Positions 35,418 to 46,899 of a stretch of DNA of 64,000 nucleotides are shown in pieces. The position numbers and the translations under genes were made by a program. The notes under the pieces are model-generated. The model was not told the origin of the DNA and searched no databases. It worked only from the letters and a program-made list of their open reading frames with translations. Source of the DNA: Silene conica (Eukaryota > Streptophyta > Magnoliopsida > Caryophyllales > Caryophyllaceae). Position 1 is the first letter of the stretch. Each line of letters starts with the position of its first letter. The DNA lies in assembly GCA_029255685.2 (NCBI GenBank), contig CM055316.2:75576861-75640860 (forward strand), in the 5' to 3' direction.

Positions 35418-38400
35418 TACTTTATATTAAAGAGTTTTTTTAGTTTAACTAAAAATGTTCTAAATCATTTATAAAAAAACGGGGTAACAATAATTTCAAA
35501 TTTTAATTTGTATACGAATACAAAGTAATATATAAAGTAATGGACTAACTTTTAAAATCCTGTACAGGATCCCGAAATCTCGAAGACGGCACTGTCCGTT
35601 TTCAACTTGTGGCGAATAGTGCCGTCCTAAGCAAGACGCTTCGTTGATTTAATTATAATATGAGCAAGTAACAAATGTGATTGTTTTCCAAGACGACAGA
35701 TGAGTGGTAGTCCTAGTAGATAGAATAATAAACATGGGCAAACAATAGTAGTCGAAGGCAAGAAGACAACAATTTGGAGCGTCTGTTGGCCTGGTGCTTA
35801 GGGTTTACACTGTTAAATAGTCAGGAAATTTCTGGTCAATATTCTACTTGATAAACAAATGGAAATAATAACTAAAAAAGGTTATTATTAGGCTGTAGAA
35901 AGTGAAAATAAATGGGAAAAATAATGTAGTTGGAAATCACTTGGAGCAGTAAAAATAAAAGAATGATAAACAATGTTGTCAGTTGTCTACGTCAATCATC
36001 GTTTATGTTATTTTCATTCAGGATTATCATACGCCCTTCTGAAAACTCGTGCGACTTTGATAATGAAGGCTAATCTTTGGCCGTTACTGCCTTTTTCCCT
36101 TTTTCGTTCATTACCACTCGTAATTAAAAATATCCGTTTTAAATAAAAATGTGTTGAAATAATTGTTTTGACATTAAAATGAAATAATATTTACTTGTGT
36201 AAATGAGCCTAGTATTTTATCACGAATAGATACTGACAAAATAATAAAAACGATATGATTTATAAACCAAGTGACGGAGGGGTTACGCTAGTTTTTGGGT
36301 GTGAATAGGGCAACCTCAGAGAAATTAACGATTTGCTATTATACGAGGAATATCTTTCCCAAATATGTTATTATGTCCTTGTGTCTTAAAGTTGGTAGAT
36401 TGATTTGTTAATCTACTTCTTCGGTTTCGTTCAATAGTTTATACTTTTTTTATGTAAGATGTATATATTAATTAATAGTTTACACTTTTCTTTTTTGGTA
36501 AAAACATCAAACTATACAGACCATTATGTTTTCTCCTCATTTCATGATTTTTTTAAATAATTATAAACCCATTCTCCTCTCTTTACCTTAATAAATGTGC
36601 ATAAATCAATTGTAAATTACTCTAAGGTTAGCCAAGGCCAGGGTTGAGTACTAATTAGGCTAGAATCTACTATTTTCGCCTAATATGTCATTTATCAAAC
36701 ATGGCTCACGTGTTTGCTAAATGAGATATTGTGATTAGGGGTGTCAATTTATCGGGTTCTGGTCGGGTGAAACTCCATCCGTCATCCATCGGCTATCTAA
36801 CATCTATTTAAGTCGGACTTTTATCGATTTTTTCCCCACCACTTGTAACTGGTAAAGTTCTTTACACGTACCAGTCCCTATACCAGCGAACCCACCCGTC
36901 CCAAGTGGGACAAGTGCGGAGCGGTACCCGCTGACATCTGTAAATATGATGAAACAGTTTTGGGCTTATAGTGTAAACCTTTTTCTCTCCTTTATGAACC
37001 ACTACCGGAAGATGGCATAGCGTAAGCTGGGCCGAAATTAGTTTCAGACCTAAACTGTTATTGCAGGCCCAATTTGTGCGATCGAGAACGATTGGCGTAT
37101 GGAATATTGGAATGGCCTGTTTAATCACCTGTAAATCCCGTTCTCTTTCTATCCCTGTTGATGCCTTGATGGGATATCGGTGTAATCAGGTTTTATAGTT
37201 ATGGTCGAGAATTTTGTAGGGCGAATAAATCAAAATTTTCAACTTAAAGACGACCATTTCAACTAACACCCTTAGTTCCACCCATAGATGTAGTTGTTCT
37301 TGCATTTATAATCATAGTTCGGTTGTATATTGGTATTGTACAAGCAATGTAAAAGTATCTGGGATTATGTGTATTTTTTCTAAACTAATTCAAAGTTTAT
37401 ATTCTTAATATGTAGATAGATGAGCTCAATACTTTCTAATAAAGCTCATATTCTTTGAAATAAAGCTCAGATATTTTATTACAAAGCTCAAATTCAGCAC
37501 CATACAACTGGTAAAATTGATGGTATAGTCCATAAATTAATTTATATTGGTTATATCCCAAATTATAGAATTTGAATATTTATTTTAGGTTTTTAGGATT
37601 GAATTTAGATTAGTGGGTTCATAAATATACATTTGAGATCAATTTTATACGAATAGTTAGGTAACAATTGTGAGTGACTTTTATTTTTTGGAAAAAAAAC
37701 TTTCTACAAGACTTTGGGTCAGAAATCATGTTGACTTTCTTAGGGAAAAAATGTTAAAATGTGGATTATGTTTCGATTGGTGTGCATTTTTATTAATCGT
37801 ATTGTTTTCTTCTAAAGGGAATTACCAACTAGGACGGTTTTGATGCAAACGGATTCCGTAAGCAAGTCATATGATTGTTTTCTTCTTGGATATGTATCAA
37901 TGCAAACTCTCAACTGCCTTAGTGGAGAACTTTTAGGAGTGCTCTCTTTGATTATAACGATATCCAACTGAAGTATTTCAACAACGAGTGAAGACTTAGA
38001 ATAACATAACCAAATACTCCGTAACATAATTCTTAATTACGTGTTGATCAATTGTCAATGTACTCTGCGGGGTCCATCTCGAGTTTCTCGGGATTCTAGG
38101 CAAAATGATAAATTGGGCTCTTTTAAAAAATCATATAACACAAAAGAAATAAAAAATAAAAAAAACATACGTTATACTATTACATATCCGTTGCTTTTTT
38201 TTTTTTTTGAAAGAACATATCCGTTGCTTATATAAGGTGGATTTTAATCATAAGGAAACATATTCTATTAGCATTCCGAGTTAAGAATTTTAGGATATTA
38301 ACATGAAATATTATTTTATATGATTCTTATGTAATTTTATTGAACATATTATTTTTGGGTAATTTTATGTTAAAAACAGTTTTACACAATAATTTATGTC

Positions 38401-38689
38401 AAATTGTATTTCACTTGAAAATTCTTTTGTAAATGTCTTATAAGGGAGGTCCATTTGTAAAGCATTAGTTATACTTTGTAGGTTAACTTTTTTTTTACTT
38501 TGGTTCTTTTAACTAGAGTTTATTGTTTAAATGAGAACTTGTTTTGTGGTTTTAAAGTACACTTACATTCAAACTTTTAAAGATAAGACCGTGCCCCAGC
38601 AAGGTCACCAACCGGATCGTGACCTTGTTGGGTCATACTAATGACGTAATTAACTATCAAATCTATGGGATTTAGGGTGACCTTGAAGG
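35418..38689. other. AT-rich intergenic DNA
   Basis: No gene recognised. A GGGGTGTCAATTTATCGGG word near 36738 resembles the left end of a hAT MITE, but its partner was not found. Open frames are short and unconvincing. Confidence 0.35.
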
Positions 38690-38802
38690 CTTGAACTAGA
38701 TAGGGGCAATTGGCGAGTTTGAGTTGAGTCATCGTAAATATTGGCGACCTTCCATATTTCTATTGGTTGTAGTATGTTAGTAAATAATAATTGTAAAAGT
38801 AA
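38690..38802 (+). repeat. left copy of a ~113-bp direct repeat flanking the LINE-type insertion
   Basis: Starts CTTGAACTAGATAGGGGCAA and ends TGTAAAAGTAA. The second copy is 40702-40815 in the same orientation, differing at only a few positions. The insertion and both its target-site copies lie between the two. Confidence 0.8.
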
Positions 38803-38962
38803 CTATATGCGTAATTATACTATTCACAAGTTGCTGCTGTGTAAAAGTGAAAGGGCTCTCCCTTCTCTCCTCTTTCTCTCTCTATAAAACCCAAATAAAT
38901 TAAACTTGTAGCCGCTGTCTCTCCCTCACCGATCACTACCTCCCTTTGTCTGCCCGGTCTTT

Positions 38963-39000
38963 CGCCGGAGTTTGGGTCTTTCCTTGGCCCAACTCCGGCG
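38963..39000 (+). other. stem-loop in the LINE-type 5' part
   Basis: CGCCGGAGTTTGGG pairs with CCCAACTCCGGCG across an 11-nt loop. That is 13 base pairs with a single bulged T. It is strongly GC-rich. Confidence 0.7.
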
Positions 39001-39302
39001 GAATATGCACTCCTAATCTTACCTTCTGTTTAATTTATTAATCGACTCTTCACTAAGATCGATCTTTCCTTTTCGTTGGTCTCGTTTCTGATTCATTTTG
39101 GTGGTTGTTGGTTTTGTATTAGACGATCGGAGCTCTCCTTTATTGTCTCCCATTGCTCTCCGTCTGATTTTGAAGCGTGAGCCGGGCTGAGATTCTTCGG
39201 CCGATCGGGGTGCGGAGCCGTTTTAGTTTGCATGTCAGTAGCCGAGCTTGTAGACTTGAAATGGCCCTTGGCTCATGTTTGTTGTTCTTCCCGTAAGACA
39301 TC

Positions 39303-39325
39303 CAACTTTTATAAAATAAAAGTTG
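39303..39325 (+). other. stem-loop, perfect 10-bp stem
   Basis: CAACTTTTAT pairs perfectly with ATAAAAGTTG across a 3-nt AAA loop, within the LINE-type 5' part. Confidence 0.65.
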
Positions 39326-39538
39326 ACAGTCAGTCTCTGTCCGTCAGGGGGTTTGGTTGTTAATCTAAAAATCTTGGTGGTCCTCTTGCATGCAATCTTT
39401 GGGAGTAGGTTCTTCCTACACATCGGAGCAAAAGTCTTCATGTGTATTTGATTTTCCATTCTGCTGGGTTTTGATCTCTACTTTCGTCGTCGTCCCTCCG
39501 GTACCTTGTCCTGTCACCGTTGTTGTTTTTTTTCCTTC

Positions 39539-39572
39539 CCAGGGGTGATCCCCCCACTCCCCCCACCCCTGG
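39539..39572 (+). other. C-rich-loop stem-loop, copy 1
   Basis: CCAGGGGTG pairs with CACCCCTGG around the 16-nt loop ATCCCCCCACTCCCCC. The next copy at 39645 has almost the same loop but a different stem sequence that still pairs. The complementary strand has three long G runs. Confidence 0.75.
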
Positions 39573-39644
39573 TTTTTGTCTGTAGTCGTGTCAATGAGTA
39601 TAGCTCATTCTTTCGTTTCTGTCTTACGAGGTCGGGTTTTGTGT

Positions 39645-39680
39645 CCGATAGGTGATCCCCCCATTCCCCCCACCTATCGG
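39645..39680 (+). other. C-rich-loop stem-loop, copy 2
   Basis: CCGATAGGTG pairs with CACCTATCGG around the 16-nt loop ATCCCCCCATTCCCCC. Compared with copy 1, the outer stem bases changed on both sides so that pairing is kept. Only one loop base differs. Confidence 0.75.
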
Positions 39681-40077
39681 TCTCGTTTCCTGCGTGTTCG
39701 TCTGATTGTTTGTTTGTTGGTGGTCCTGGGAGGTACTGTCTGGTGAAACGGTTACGGTTGGTAGGTGTCTGTATTCCGCCGGATGGTTTTTCGTTCGGTT
39801 GTCCACTCCTGTTTTTTGGGGTTGCATGCATGTGGATCTTTGTTTTCGGAGTCAGTTACGGTCTGTTTCTTTGGGAGGTTCGATATGTGGGTGCTCTTGT
39901 TTGTGTATGGTTTTGGTTTTGTGTTGTCGAGACTCTTGTTTTGGTTGATCGGTCAAAGTGTGGTTTCTTTATCTAGTTTGTGAGGGGTCTTTGAGGAGTG
40001 CCCGGGTCAGCTCTTGGGGTGTTGGTTGTGATTTTGGTTTGGGTCGGAGGCGGTGGTTTCACCTCCCTTGTTAACTT

Positions 40078-40599
40078 ATGACCTTTAGTACTATAATTTC
40101 TTTTGTTTTAATAAATCTCTTTAAAGAGACCATGTTTTTTGTTTGTCTTTTATTTCTTATGTGTCCTTCAAAAGCGATGTTGGTAGTAATTGGTGGAAGG
40201 TTGGTCGGGAGGAGATTTCTGCCCTTTTCTATCACTTTACTAGCTTTCTTGGGTTATTGGTCTTTGGACTGTTGCGGTCGACCACCACGGTGTAGGAGAT
40301 TCCTCTCCACTGAAGACAAGCTTTTTCAGCTAGTTCTTCCCCCTTTATTTCTACGCACTTGTGGCGTAAGTGCACCTGGCTCGTCTCTTTGGCTCATGGA
40401 AGTTCTTAGTACTGCTGATAATTTTGACGAAGTTGCCCGTGGCCTATCTACATCATCTTACCAGCTTGTCTTTAATCGTCTCTTTTACTACGAGAAGCTG
40501 ATTGTCTTAGTAGTTTTATGGTTTGTTTTATTCTTAGATAATGTTCAACCTAATAATATTAATAGGTCGGCTCATGCTATTGCAAAAACAATGGTATGA
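40078..40599 (+). pseudogene. open frame at the 3' end of the LINE-type element
   Basis: A 173-residue frame ends about 30 bases before the poly(A). Its N-terminal half is hydrophobic and does not look like a known domain. The C-terminal NNINRSAHAIAKTMV resembles the end of the RNase H domain carried by many plant L1-type LINEs, where an N-R-S-A-H-x-[IL]-A-K pattern is common. Its catalytic residues are not present. It is likely a leftover of ORF2 joined to a non-coding 5' part by an internal deletion. Expression as a protein is doubtful. Confidence 0.4.
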
Positions 40600-40701
40600 C
40601 TCAGCCATAATCATCTGTCAAAAAAAAAAAAAACTATATGCGTAATTACTTTTTAGATTTTTTCTGCTACCCCAAGCATTTAATTCTAGGTTCACCCCTG
40701 C

Positions 40702-40815
40702 CTTGAACTAGATATGGGCAATTGGCGAATTTTGAGTTGAGTCATCGTAAATATTGGTGACCTTCCATATTTCTATTGGTTGTAGTATGCTAGTAAATAA
40801 TAACTGTAAAAGTAA
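40702..40815 (+). repeat. right copy of the ~113-bp direct repeat
   Basis: Matches 38690-38802 closely (same start CTTGAACTAGATA and end GTAAAAGTAA, with scattered substitutions and a one-base indel). From 40816 to 41666, up to the peroxidase stop, no gene is seen; the part next to 41666 is the likely peroxidase 3' UTR. Confidence 0.8.
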
Positions 40816-41666
40816 GAGAGGTTTTGGTGGATAGTGAATATGGTAAATGATTGAAAATGTTAGAGTGGAAAAAAGATGGGATTGGTGACCTAGGTCGTGA
40901 ACTTCTGCTTGGCAAGGTGAAAGTGGGTTAAGATTAACGAGGTGTGATTAAGAGGAAAAATTTTGGTGACCCGATTAAGTCGACCTGCTGCTTTGGGATG
41001 GTCTTATACGATTGTGCCATTGTCATTTGTCCACCTAATCACCCCCTAAGGGCCGACCCTGGTACTCTGTGACGATATTGCCTGTCGAAACTAATACTAT
41101 ATAGCCTTTCTTTGCTCTGAGAAACAAATTTTGTTTTGCCGAATAATATCTGTACTGTTGTGCAGGGTGAACTACTGAACTGTTGATAAGTTTCTGGCGA
41201 GGCCAGATAAAATTACCTTCCTTTCACATGTTTTAACACTTTACTTCTTACTGTGTCGTAGAGATGTATCAATCAAGCAAAAGGCTGTGGAAAGAAAGAA
41301 TAATCGGAATTGTGAAGGCCCGAATGTTTGAAAGGGGTCAAGTATGTTCCTCTATCAGATGCTACTTTGCTTCTGTCAAGTTACGCTACTTCGTTGTAGA
41401 TGGTTATGTTGTATACTCCGGATTAATTAGAACCAGAAAGTAAGATTGATATTGGTTTCTGAATACACAAATGATCCTGAACTCTAATGTTACAGAGAAT
41501 CCTGGATTTTAGTAAGAATATAAAAGAATGATAAGTTCTGCATTATTTTTGTTGGAATACACACAAACATAAAATTTAGACTTTACGATAACTCTGAACA
41601 ATGCCTGGAAATTCACAAGGCTTATTCTCGTTTTCAGTCTTGCTCGCCTCATTCATGTCTTTTAAC

Positions 41667-42817
<1,151 letters not shown>

Positions 42818-42901
42818 TTTCCTCGTGTGGATCGGAAGTTATAGAGAAGAGATGTTTGAAATGTTTGTGATCGATGATGGAAATGTAATGAATTGTTGAC
42901 A

Positions 42902-42912
42902 GTATATATAGT
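42902..42912 (-). promoter_or_regulatory. probable TATA box of the peroxidase gene
   Basis: CTATATATACT on the minus strand lies about 85-95 bp upstream of the peroxidase ATG. That is a usual place for a plant TATA box followed by a short 5' UTR. No other regulatory site is clear. Confidence 0.5.
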
Positions 42913-44149
42913 TATTGATGGAAGAATGGTCTCATCTTTGAAGTTACTCATTCAACTTAAGGAATGCTAGAAATTGCTGCTACCTGTCCTTAGTGTGCTT
43001 TAAGATAAAGTTTAATGTCATTTTATTAAGCTTATTGTGAGATTATGACATTCTGAAAAATGTGTGCTTTATGTTCAAAAATACAGAGAATGTTAATTTT
43101 CGCAAAAGCTGAATTATGTTGTTAAATACGGAATACAAGGGTAAGGCTGCGTACATCTTATCCTTGTAATTCGCTCTTTTTGAAACTGAGTCGATTTGAA
43201 TTTTGTCGTTGTTACATTGTTTTTTAGCACTTGTGTTCATATGAGAAATACTATGTTTTAAAACTATAAGTTAGGAATTAGATGTCACTAATATGTTCGA
43301 CTGTTGGTTAAGACTGAAATTTCATGTTAGATATGCCGGTGTATACAGTTGTTGAATTCTCAGACCTGGCGTACATATTCCTCAACTCTCACTTTTGTTT
43401 TTTATTTCGACATTTTCATTTTTTATAAATGAGCCGTAAGGTCAGTACAATATCGGGAATGAGGGAACGAGGGAATTCGAATCTCGTACTTATTGTCCAC
43501 TATACTTCTATTTTAATCACTAGACTAAGACCTTTCTAGTAAAATACGTGTAGTTTTCGATGAACTAGCCAACTACACTTGAAAACGATGATTGCTAAGG
43601 CAAGTTTTTGGAAATACAAAGCAGTAATCCTGGAAATTATACTTGTGGCTCCTAAGATTGGCTTGCAAAACAATGCCTAGCTACTTTTATTTTGGGCTTT
43701 TAAATCGGTTTGCTTAATTAGAAGTCAAGTTTTGAATGCAAAGACGGTAATATGCAAGACGATTGTCGAAACTATTTCGATGTTCACATCCAATTTGGAG
43801 TAAATGGGTTGCATCTCCACTAGCGCAGCTGCAGCGGCTATCATTTTTTAGCTGCTGAACGGTTCCATCATTCATCAAACGGTTGATTTTGTATAAGACT
43901 AATATACCGTAATGCTACAAAACAATTACGACTGTTTTTTTGTTAAGGTCGTTATTTTCCCACGGCCTTATTTGAATTTTTGTGGTGTTTAAACATGCAT
44001 GTTCATGTTTGCAAGGCCGATTTTCTTGTGTTGAAAATTTAATGAATCTTCAAGGATAAAGTCGTTACTCTCGATTCTACTTATAATTTCACAATGAAAC
44101 CTTTCTATACCATAAGACGGTTTCTCTCAATGCAAACACAGATTATCCT
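42913..44149. other. intergenic DNA upstream of the peroxidase
   Basis: No gene seen. 44122-44134 and 44149-44161 form a perfect 13-bp inverted repeat (TTCTCTCAATGCA / TGCATTGAGAGAA). It overlaps the 14-bp direct repeat that bounds the gag inverted-repeat locus. Confidence 0.4.
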
Positions 44150-44163
44150 GCATTGAGAGAATT
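44150..44163 (+). repeat. left 14-bp direct repeat bounding the gag inverted-repeat locus
   Basis: GCATTGAGAGAATT is repeated exactly and in the same orientation at 55348-55361. Retroelement sequence starts immediately inside both copies, so it reads as a target-site duplication. Confidence 0.6.
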
Positions 44164-44203
44164 ATATCCAGGAGCTCACATCGATCCTCCAGAAACCATC
44201 TTC
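44164..44203 (+). mobile_element. start of the older copia gag arm, cut by the young copia
   Basis: ATCCAGGAGCTCACATCGAT continues after the young copia element at 52792. Together the two pieces match, in inverted orientation, the right arm at about 55270-55306. The end TCTTC (44199-44203) is the target duplication of the young element. Confidence 0.7.
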
Positions 44204-45201
44204 TGTTGGGGCTGGTGTCCTTGACAATTAAGTACAATGACTTATTAAATCTCTTTAAGGATCACAAGGGCATACTTCTGTATTATTACCAGTTGATCCA
44301 CGTTTATCAATAACGGTTGGCTTGCTAGATAAGTTTGACGTTATTGTCATACGGATGGCGGTGGTCAACTGGTCCCTATACGTCACACCTATAGGACACG
44401 TTTGAGAGATGTGAAGGTATGAAAATACAGTCACATTTTGCCGGATATGACTAAACAGTTAGTCAGAGGTATTGACTATTAAATTAGTCAATAAGATGTT
44501 GAGATTATTATTTAATACGGATTAAATAATTTTAGCTAATACGGATTACATGATTAATTCGTAAATTAAATATAAACGGTTATATTTAATTAAATATTGT
44601 ATTCGCGTATTAATATAAACAGTTATATTAATTTGGATAATTATACAATATCGTATTTTGTCAGACCATTATTAATATATCGACTGTATTAATATCTGAT
44701 AACATGTTACGATTTATAAATAAAACCCGCGAACAACTTAAAGCTAATTGGGTCGAATCACGCATTGGAATAAGGTAAGAGTGGAAAGCCCACTCCTACC
44801 CGACATCAATTTCGGCCGGCCAAGTGTAGTATATAAGGAGTGTCCTTCTCCTTATATCAAAGACACTTGGTGCACTGTTAAATTATCTCAAGGTAAAATT
44901 AGGGTTTTGAGACATTCTTTTTCCCAAAACCTCAGATCTCACATCTAAAACCTCAAGGGCTCTCCCTATATTGCAAGGCAATTGGAGAGGATTTCTAGCA
45001 CACGCGGCCACGTCTCAAACTAAGTCTTGGGTGCAAGTTATAGGTGGGAATTTACTTTAATTCCTGTTCTTAGGCCATAAGCACAAAGGACCAAAGGTTG
45101 AATTCTTTTTCTTATCCTTTTAATCTTATGACTATAAACACAACTGTATTTTTCATTATAATCCTGCAAGTTTAGGGTGAATACATGCTTTATTCCCCAC
45201 A
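44204..45201 (+). repeat. 5' LTR of the young copia element
   Basis: 998 bp with TG...CA ends. TATATAAG at about 44831-44838 is a likely TATA box for the element's transcript; a TTTATAAATAAAA stretch near 44712 is an alternative. Confidence 0.95.
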
Positions 45202-45203
45202 AG

Positions 45204-45215
45204 TGGTATCAGAGC
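45204..45215 (+). other. primer-binding site, tRNA-iMet type
   Basis: TGGTATCAGAGC lies two bases after the LTR. This is the common plant LTR-retrotransposon primer site, complementary to the 3' end of initiator Met tRNA. Confidence 0.92.
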
Positions 45216-45296
45216 CAGGCCATGAAAATTTTACTTTTGTGTTTTTCATAAGTTTATTTAAAAGTTTTTGAAAAATCTCGTTTCTGCCGCCGTGTC

Positions 45297-45452
45297 GGTC
45301 GGTCGACCAGTTATAGCGGTCGGTCGACCGCCCCTGTGTGAGTTTTCTGTTTTTTTTTCAAAACAGTTTCCTTTGTGAGAAATCGTGTTCAGAAACTCGG
45401 TTTCGTGTTTTGTGGTCGGTCGACCTGTTTTTCGGGTCGGTCGACCATTCTG

Positions 45453-45499
<47 letters not shown>

Positions 45500-45547
45500 T
45501 TTTTTTCGTCAGGTGGTCGGTCGACCTGTTTTTCCGGTCGGTAGACC
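45297..45547 (+). repeat. six GGTCGGTCGACC motifs in the copia leader
   Basis: The 12-mer is at 45297, 45318, 45414, 45435 and 45515, with a one-base variant at 45536. They form three pairs with starts 21 bp apart. Each contains the palindrome GGTCGACC. Between the second and third pairs is a run of 39 A (45457-45495) followed by 11 T. The region is untranslated. Confidence 0.9.
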
Positions 45548-46899
45548 ACCCCTGTAACAGAATCGTTTTTTTTTATTTTACGAAAATAACATGTTTTATT
45601 TTCACATGGCTTAAAATAATATACTATATACGGAAATAGTGTATTATTTAGTGAAACGGTTCACCCTCGCTTGATACATATTGTTTTAAAACAGTTTAAA
45701 ATAATGGATTATATGTTTGTTAAAATTGGTGATTAAAACGGTATAGTCACTTAATTTTAATCTTAAAAGGTGGTTTGGTATAAATTTATTAATCATAATA
45801 ACAATATTATGTCATGTATAAATTGTTTTTAGTTGATGCATTTTATTTATCGTCTTGTGAATGCCTTGAATGCTTTCAATAACGTATTTAATTTTTGCAA
45901 ACGGTTGTAACTTAGTGTGGCCTTAGAAGATTGTGTTACCGTAATGATGGGACACGATCTTGCTTGTAATTTTGAGATCTTGAATCTCCGTTTTGGGTTT
46001 TTGCCATGTAATTACTTTTGTATTTAAATTAGAATGTATCTAGGACTACTTTTGTAATTTAAATTAGTAATTTTGTGAAGACCAAAGACAAGACGGAGGC
46101 CGGATGCTCACTCCCGCTGCAAGGACCAAGATGGAACATCAAGACAAGCTTCTAGGGTCCAACAGTGGATTCCAAGTTGTTTTATGTTTATTTTGGTAGG
46201 ATAGGCCACACTAGGACTTTTATTTACGTTTATTGCATTTATCTTTACGCTTTCATCGATAATAGCTTGCATCATATTCCGCCTAAAAACCAAACCACCT
46301 ATATCATGCCTGAAAACTGACTCATGTAGAGGTTACGCGTTAGTTTTCTGTGACAATACAGATGTCACATGTCAATTTAAAAGCCATCACTTTATTTAAT
46401 TCATTCACGCAAATGCTAGTTTTTAGTTCACTTAAATATGGATAAATAAGAGTTGATGGGGTCTTCCTCGTATAACCAAAAATTGAGATTAGTCTTTATA
46501 AATCAGTCTCCCATGAATCCCTTCTTCGTCGGTAGGCATAATATGACCCCTTCTACGTCGGGTAAGTGGGAACAGATGATTTATTTTATCTCAACATCAT
46601 GGTCACTCGATAATATTCCAGTGACTGAGATGGACTAATAGATAGATATACGGAAATCTATCGACCAAGAGTTCCAACGATTGGAATTAGCCAAACTGTG
46701 GGCTTATCAATATACGGAAATTGAGTCTTGGGATCGTTTATATAATTCTTGAGGGAGATCAATTATATAAATGCATGAGTCTACGAGTTTAAATTCAATT
46801 TAATATAGACTTAAATCACAACAATAAGTTGCTTATATGGTTTTGTTTTATCTTCTTTTCAGTGTAGAACACGTTCATTAAAACTGCTGTAAAACTAAA

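Larger units (their letters stand above)
38818..40631 (+). mobile_element. LINE-type retroposon with poly(A) tail and 17-bp target duplication
   Basis: AACTATATGCGTAATTA occurs at 38801-38817 and 40632-40648, flanking a 1.8-kb insertion that ends in a run of at least 12 A. These are marks of target-primed reverse transcription. The first 1.2 kb is GC-richer than the neighbourhood and contains several strong hairpins. The last part has an open frame whose end, NRSAHAIAK, resembles the RNase H end of plant L1-type LINEs. Reverse transcriptase and endonuclease regions are absent, so this looks like an internally deleted or non-autonomous LINE derivative. It could also be a chimeric retroposon. 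Confidence 0.75.

Noticed and set aside
39235-39983. Several overlapping frames of 70-105 residues at 39.2-40.0 kb
   Set aside because: They overlap one another on both strands in GC-rich hairpin sequence of the LINE-type 5' part and show no domain.
45338-45639. Poly-Lys or poly-Phe frames in the copia leader
   Set aside because: They come from the A39-T11 tract and lie in untranslated leader sequence; the tract length is probably unreliable.
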